DNA from: Ideonella paludis
Lineage (GTDB): Bacteria > Pseudomonadota > Gammaproteobacteria > Burkholderiales > Burkholderiaceae_C
Assembly (NCBI RefSeq): GCF_018069865.1
Contig: NZ_JAGQDG010000006.1
Location: forward strand, 310,001 to 374,000
Direction: 5' to 3'
DNA: 64,000 nucleotides
The notes below the pieces were generated by a model that saw nothing but the letters and a program-made list of their open reading frames with translations, did no database searches and had not been told where the DNA came from. The position numbers and the translations under genes were made by a program. This document shows positions 60,433-64,000 of this stretch, one piece after another; position 1 is the stretch's first letter; each line of letters starts with the position of its first letter.

Positions 60433-61335
60433 CTAACGCCCCGCCTTCAACGCCGCTTGAACGGTGGGATAGCGCAGCGCCACACGCAGCTCTTGCTTCA
60501 GGCGTGCATTGCGCAGGCGGCGTGACTCACTCAAAAAGCTCATCTGCATGGGCGACAGCGCCGCTTGCGCCTCTGTACGGCTGAGCCTGGGTGGACGCGG
60601 CAGGCCATGGTGGTCGGCCACAGCATCGAAGTGATCCCCCATGGTCAGGGTGCTGTCGTCGCACACATTGACCACGCGCTGCGGCAAGCCCCGCCACAGC
60701 GCCGCCACACAGGCCCGTGCCAAGTCATCTGCATGGATGTGGTTGGTGTAGACATCATCCTCCGCGCGCATCACGGGCGCCCCCCGCAGCACCCGGTCCT
60801 TGGGGTCGCCGCCCTCGCGGTCTGCCGCATAGATGCCGGGGATGCGCAACACACAGGCCCGCAGGCCCAGCGCCCTGCCAGCCCAGCGCACGCGGCGCTC
60901 GGCATCCACCCGACGCCAAGCGCGGTCGGTGCTGGGGTTCACCGTGCGGGCTTCATCCAGCCAAGCGCCTCGGGCATCGCCGTAGACGCCACTGGTGCTG
61001 CCGTAGACCAAGACTCTGGGCTTGCACCGCCTGGCCAAGGCTTGCACCAAGCGCTGGGTGCGGCCATCGGCGTGGCCCTGCGAAGGCGGCGGCGCCAAAT
61101 GCAGCACCGCATCGGCCAAGCCGCCCAAGCGGGCCAGGCTCGCGGCGTCATCTAGATTGCCGATCAAAGGCGTGGCCCCGGCAGCGCGCAGCTCTGCCAC
61201 CCGGTCTGCCGAGGAGGTCAGCGCCAGCACGCGCCAGCGGCCCTGCAGCAAGCGCAGCACGCGCAGGCCGACATCGCCGCAGCCAACGATCAACAACACC
61301 GGTTTGCGGTGCCGGGACGAGCGCATCAGGGACAT
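60433..61335 (-). CDS. NAD(P)-binding epimerase/SDR-like protein, YeeZ type
   Basis: 300 residues, extended SDR/Rossmann fold. The N-terminal motif is LLIVGCGDVGLRVLRLL (GxGxxG variant) and the active-site-like YGSTSGVYGDARGAW contains Ser and Tyr with unusual spacing, as in the YeeZ group. IHADDLARACVAAL is the typical downstream helix. The reaction is unknown. A second ATG three codons in (61326) is possible. Convergent with the rhomboid gene. Confidence 0.8.
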   Translation of the reverse strand: MSLMRSSRHRKPVLLIVGCGDVGLRVLRLLQGRWRVLALTSSADRVAELRAAGATPLIGNLDDAASLARLGGLADAVLHLAPPPSQGHADGRTQRLVQALARRCKPRVLVYGSTSGVYGDARGAWLDEARTVNPSTDRAWRRVDAERRVRWAGRALGLRACVLRIPGIYAADREGGDPKDRVLRGAPVMRAEDDVYTNHIHADDLARACVAALWRGLPQRVVNVCDDSTLTMGDHFDAVADHHGLPRPPRLSRTEAQAALSPMQMSFLSESRRLRNARLKQELRVALRYPTVQAALKAGR

Positions 61336-61433
61336 GACGGGATGGGGGACAATTCCGAGCTGTTGAACGAGAGGCCCAGTGTACGGGCCACCCCTCTTGT
61401 CTTGCCTTGTCCGACACAGCCCGCCGCACCATC

Positions 61434-62465
61434 ATGACGTTTCGCATCACCCTCACCCCTTCCGAGCGCAGCTTTGACGTGGCCCGCGACGAGCCCATCT
61501 TGAATGCCGCCATCCGCCAAGGCATTGGCCTGCCCTATGGCTGCAAGGACGGGGCATGTGGCTCCTGCAAGAGCCGCCTGCTGGACGGCCGCGTGATCCA
61601 CGGCGCCCACCAAGAAAAGGCGCTCTCTGCCGCCGAAGAAGCGGCCGGGCTGATCTTGACCTGCTGCGCCACGCCCACCACCGACTGCACGGTAGAAGCC
61701 AAGAGCGTGCCGGGCCTGGGCGAGCACCCTATCCTCAAGATGCCGGGCCGCATCCTGAGCTTGAGCAAGGCCGCCCCGGATGTGATGCTGATGCGGGTGC
61801 AACTGCCGGCGAATCAAAACTTCAGCTTTCATGCCGGGCAATACGTGGAGTTCATCTTGCGCGACGGCAGCCGCCGTAGCTACTCCATGGCCAATGCGCC
61901 GCACAACCTGGGCACACCACCGGCCATCGAGCTGCACATCCGCCACATGCCCGGCGGCAAGTTCACCGACCAAGTCTTCAGCACCCTGAAGGAAAAAGAC
62001 ATCGTTCGCATGGAGGGCCCGTTTGGCAGTTTCTTCCTGCGTGAAGAGTCCGACAAGCCCATCATCCTGCTGGCATCGGGCACCGGCTTTGCCCCGATCA
62101 AAGCCTTGATTGAGCGCATGCAACAACAAGGCATCACCCGCCCCACCAGCCTGTACTGGGGCTGCCGCAGCCAGGCTGACCTCTACCTCTTGGACTGGGC
62201 CACCCAAGCCGCCGCCAACATGCCGCACCTGACCTTCCACCCCGTGCTCTCCGAGCCGGGCGCTGGCTGGAGCGGCCGCACCGGTTTTGTCCACCAAGCC
62301 GTGATGGCCGACTGGCCCAGCCTCAAAGGCCATCAGGTCTATGCCTGCGGCGCCCCCGTGATGGTGGACAGCGCCCAGCGCGATTTCACCGCGCAATGTG
62401 GGCTGCCTTCGGAAGAGTTCTACGCCGACAGCTTTACGTCGGAGGCAGATAAGGCGAAGGCCTGA
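61434..62465 (+). CDS. 2Fe-2S/FAD/NAD(P)H reductase (annotated elsewhere as CDP-6-deoxy-3,4-glucoseen reductase-like)
   Basis: 343 residues. N-terminal plant-type ferredoxin domain with YGCKDGACGSCKSRL and a later Cys in LTCCATP (2Fe-2S ligands), then an FAD-binding domain (RSYSMANAP) and an NAD(P)-binding domain (LLASGTGFAPIKALIE, WGCRSQADLYL). The layout equals electron-transfer reductases of ring dioxygenases or AscD/RfbI. There are no oxygenase or deoxysugar genes here, so the partner is unknown; a common Burkholderiales annotation is misleadingly specific. Confidence 0.82.
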   Translation: MTFRITLTPSERSFDVARDEPILNAAIRQGIGLPYGCKDGACGSCKSRLLDGRVIHGAHQEKALSAAEEAAGLILTCCATPTTDCTVEAKSVPGLGEHPILKMPGRILSLSKAAPDVMLMRVQLPANQNFSFHAGQYVEFILRDGSRRSYSMANAPHNLGTPPAIELHIRHMPGGKFTDQVFSTLKEKDIVRMEGPFGSFFLREESDKPIILLASGTGFAPIKALIERMQQQGITRPTSLYWGCRSQADLYLLDWATQAAANMPHLTFHPVLSEPGAGWSGRTGFVHQAVMADWPSLKGHQVYACGAPVMVDSAQRDFTAQCGLPSEEFYADSFTSEADKAKA

Positions 62466-62470
62466 AGTTC

Positions 62471-62821
62471 ATGCGCCGAAGCCAAGGTGACATCGACTTG
62501 AGCTATCGCATTGGTGCTGGCTCGGTCGGCATGTTCGCGGGCGGCGCATTCGGCTTGTGCTTGGCTTTCGCCCTGATGGCCGCAGGCTTGGCCGATGTCG
62601 ATCTCGCCAAACCCGTGATAGGTGGCGCGTTGGCGGGCGCCATCAGCGGACTGCTGATGCCCAGCGACACCATGGATGCAGCGGAGTCATTGCTCCATGT
62701 CCTTTTCGGCTATGTCCTTGAGCGAACGGACCTCATCGACCCCCAAGCGCCGCGCCATTTGCGCCTCGCCTTTCTCTTCGGGTCCTTGACCGCCCTGCTC
62801 ACCTATCTGTTGACGGGCTAG
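62471..62821 (+). CDS. small membrane protein of unknown function
   Basis: 116 residues with about three hydrophobic segments (AGSVGMFAGGAFGLCLAFAL, VIGGALAGAISGLLM, LAFLFGSLTALLTYLL) separated by polar stretches. No family recognised. It begins six bases after the reductase stop and overlaps the convergent LysR gene by 23 bases at its end. Confidence 0.6.
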   Translation: MRRSQGDIDLSYRIGAGSVGMFAGGAFGLCLAFALMAAGLADVDLAKPVIGGALAGAISGLLMPSDTMDAAESLLHVLFGYVLERTDLIDPQAPRHLRLAFLFGSLTALLTYLLTG

Positions 62822-63743
62822 CAGCGGCGGCCATGGTGAGCCAGGCCTGAAACGTGATCAAGCCCGGCGTCTCCGCTTTGTGCGCCGGGTAGATCAGCCG
62901 ATAGGCCCGCCCGCTGTCTTGCGAGTGCGGCAGCAGTTGCACCAGCCGCCCGCTGGCCAGCTCTCGCTCAATCAGCAGGCTGGGCACCAGGGCCGCGCCC
63001 AGGCCTTGCGCGGCCGCTTCGGTGAGCATGGAGAACAGCTCCATCCGGGCCCCGGCCATGTCATGCTCGACCTTCAGGCCTTGCGACTCAAACCACTGGC
63101 GCCAGGCATAAGGACGCGTGCTGGCTTGTAGCAGGGGTAAGCGGGCGACATCTTCTGCGCTCTGGCAGGGCTGGCCTGCCAGATGCCGCTGGACCAAGCT
63201 GGGCGCAGCCACCGCAATCAGGTGCTCGGACATCAGCACCTGGCCGGTGGTGCCGGGCCAAAACGATTCACCGGGGTGGATGGCGGCATCCAGTGGCGTG
63301 TCTTCAAACAAAAAGGGCCGCGTGCGCGGCGTCAGGTGCACGGTGATGCCCGGATGCAGGGCCTGAAACTCGGTCAAGCGTGGGATCAGCCATTGGGTGG
63401 CGAAGGTGGGCACCACGGCCAACTCCAACGCGCCCAGGGCCTCGCCCAGGCCCGCTTGGGACATCAGGTCCAGGGTGTCGCGCTCAACTTCATCCAAACG
63501 CGTGGCCACGCTGCGGGCATAGCGCTGGCCAGCCTCGGTCAGCAACACGCCACGTTGGCCTCGCCGAAACAAGGCTACGCCTAAGAACTCTTCCAGGCTG
63601 GCGATTTGGCGGCACACCGCGCTTTGGGTCACGGCCAATTCATGCGCCGCCTTGGTGTAGCTCTGGTGCCGGGCGGCAGCTTCAAAGGCGGCGAGTGCCG
63701 CGGTGGACGGGATTTTGCGGCGCACGGGGCCTCCGAAGTGCAT
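62799..63743 (-). CDS. LysR family transcriptional regulator (likely regulator of gcdH)
   Basis: 314 residues. N-terminal LysR helix-turn-helix (FEAAARHQSYTKAAHELAVTQSAVCRQIASLEE pattern at residues 20-55) and a periplasmic-binding-like sensor domain (LELAVVPTFATQWLIPRLTE and so on). The family is of the GcvA/GcdR type by its start (RRKIPSTAALAAFEAAAR). It is divergent from gcdH with about 92 bases between, so control of gcdH is the natural inference. A GTG at 63752 is an alternative start to ATG 63743. Confidence 0.88.
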   Translation of the reverse strand: MHFGGPVRRKIPSTAALAAFEAAARHQSYTKAAHELAVTQSAVCRQIASLEEFLGVALFRRGQRGVLLTEAGQRYARSVATRLDEVERDTLDLMSQAGLGEALGALELAVVPTFATQWLIPRLTEFQALHPGITVHLTPRTRPFLFEDTPLDAAIHPGESFWPGTTGQVLMSEHLIAVAAPSLVQRHLAGQPCQSAEDVARLPLLQASTRPYAWRQWFESQGLKVEHDMAGARMELFSMLTEAAAQGLGAALVPSLLIERELASGRLVQLLPHSQDSGRAYRLIYPAHKAETPGLITFQAWLTMAAAASPSTDR

Positions 63744-63761
63744 TGATCGCACACATGGGTG

Positions 63762-63772
63762 CGAAATTTTCG
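63762..63772. promoter_or_regulatory. palindromic CGAAATTTTCG between LysR gene and gcdH
   Basis: CGAAA-T-TTTCG, a perfect short palindrome 64 bases before gcdH and 19 bases before the LysR start. It could be the core of a LysR operator; the general T-N11-A form is only loosely met. Confidence 0.3.
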
Positions 63773-63835
63773 TTTGCTACCGGGTAGGCTCTGATTCTAA
63801 GATGCAGGAATCGAACTTGTCGGAGACACACACTC

Positions 63836-64000
63836 ATGAACGCCAGCGCCACCAAAGCCCGATTCAACTGGGAAGACCCCTTGCTGCTGGACAGCCAGCT
63901 CACCGATGACGAGCGCCAGGTGCGCGACGCCGCTCGGGCCTATTGCCAAGACAAGCTGGCGCCCCGGGTATTGAATGCGTTTCGCCATGAGCAAACCGAT
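63836..64000 (+). CDS. gcdH: glutaryl-CoA dehydrogenase (partial, cut by window edge)
   Basis: Only the first 55 residues are in the window. They read [20 protein letters not shown], then [20 protein letters not shown] and [15 protein letters not shown], the conserved acyl-CoA dehydrogenase N-terminus of glutaryl-CoA dehydrogenase, which converts glutaryl-CoA to crotonyl-CoA in lysine and aromatic degradation. GGAGAC lies eight bases before the ATG. The LysR regulator is divergent, as commonly seen. Confidence 0.85.
   Translation, partial: MNASATKARFNWEDPLLLDSQLTDDERQVRDAARAYCQDKLAPRVLNAFRHEQTD

Overview
The window looks like ordinary chromosome from a high-GC betaproteobacterium of the order Burkholderiales (Comamonadaceae, Sphaerotilaceae or a close relative). 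The basis is protein style (ParE, CoaBC, DUF2782, BPSS1780-type membrane protein, ThrB of the choline-kinase fold, GcdH), very high GC at third codon positions, and gene neighbours typical of that group. I cannot name the genus. It is gene-dense, with many overlapping start/stop pairs, one tRNA, and no rRNA, CRISPR array, prophage or intact insertion sequence.

Layout. 1-6.1 kb: parE (cut by the window edge), an MFS transporter with a tiny membrane ORF and a methyltransferase, then dapA-bamC. 6.2-11.4 kb: alanine-rich lipoprotein, ribosomal oxygenase, SlyD-like isomerase, a serine protease overlapping an FHA membrane protein, and dut. 11.4-20.3 kb: coaBC, a YecA-type protein, a flavocytochrome c sulfide dehydrogenase pair (fccAB), acetyltransferases, and a YbjQ-YbjQ-M48 peptidase cluster. 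20.3-28.4 kb: one long minus-strand run, alaS, two membrane proteins, a PaaK-like ligase, pnuC, nadR and a lipoprotein hydrolase, followed by a small promoter-ORF-terminator unit. 28.6-34.8 kb: a large M48 protein and a GABA catabolism locus (MocR regulator, gabT, gabD) with four CTGTACAG-like boxes.

34.85-36.96 kb is the one clear accessory island. Two inverted copies of a roughly 235-bp element flank two genes of lower GC (one orphan, one DUF5990). Each element ends in its own 26-bp inverted repeat; the end sequences differ between the copies while pairing is kept. This is the strongest candidate for something undescribed.

36.9-49.6 kb: a degenerate GGDEF protein, polA, DUF2782, thrB, a membrane protein, two tandem TPR-GGDEF cyclases and uvrD. 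49.7-56.4 kb: guaC, an S41 protease lipoprotein, valS and galU. 56.4-64 kb: tusA, a Nudix hydrolase, cysM, a secreted trypsin-like protease, tRNA-Leu(CAA), a rhomboid, an epimerase-like protein, a ferredoxin-type reductase, a small membrane protein, and a LysR regulator divergent from gcdH, which runs off the right edge.

Working groups of genes: lysine, threonine and cysteine synthesis (dapA, thrB, cysM), nucleotide and cofactor salvage (dut, coaBC, guaC, pnuC-nadR), c-di-GMP signalling (three GGDEF proteins), envelope proteolysis (two M48, S41, S1 types, rhomboid), and catabolic units for GABA and glutaryl-CoA.
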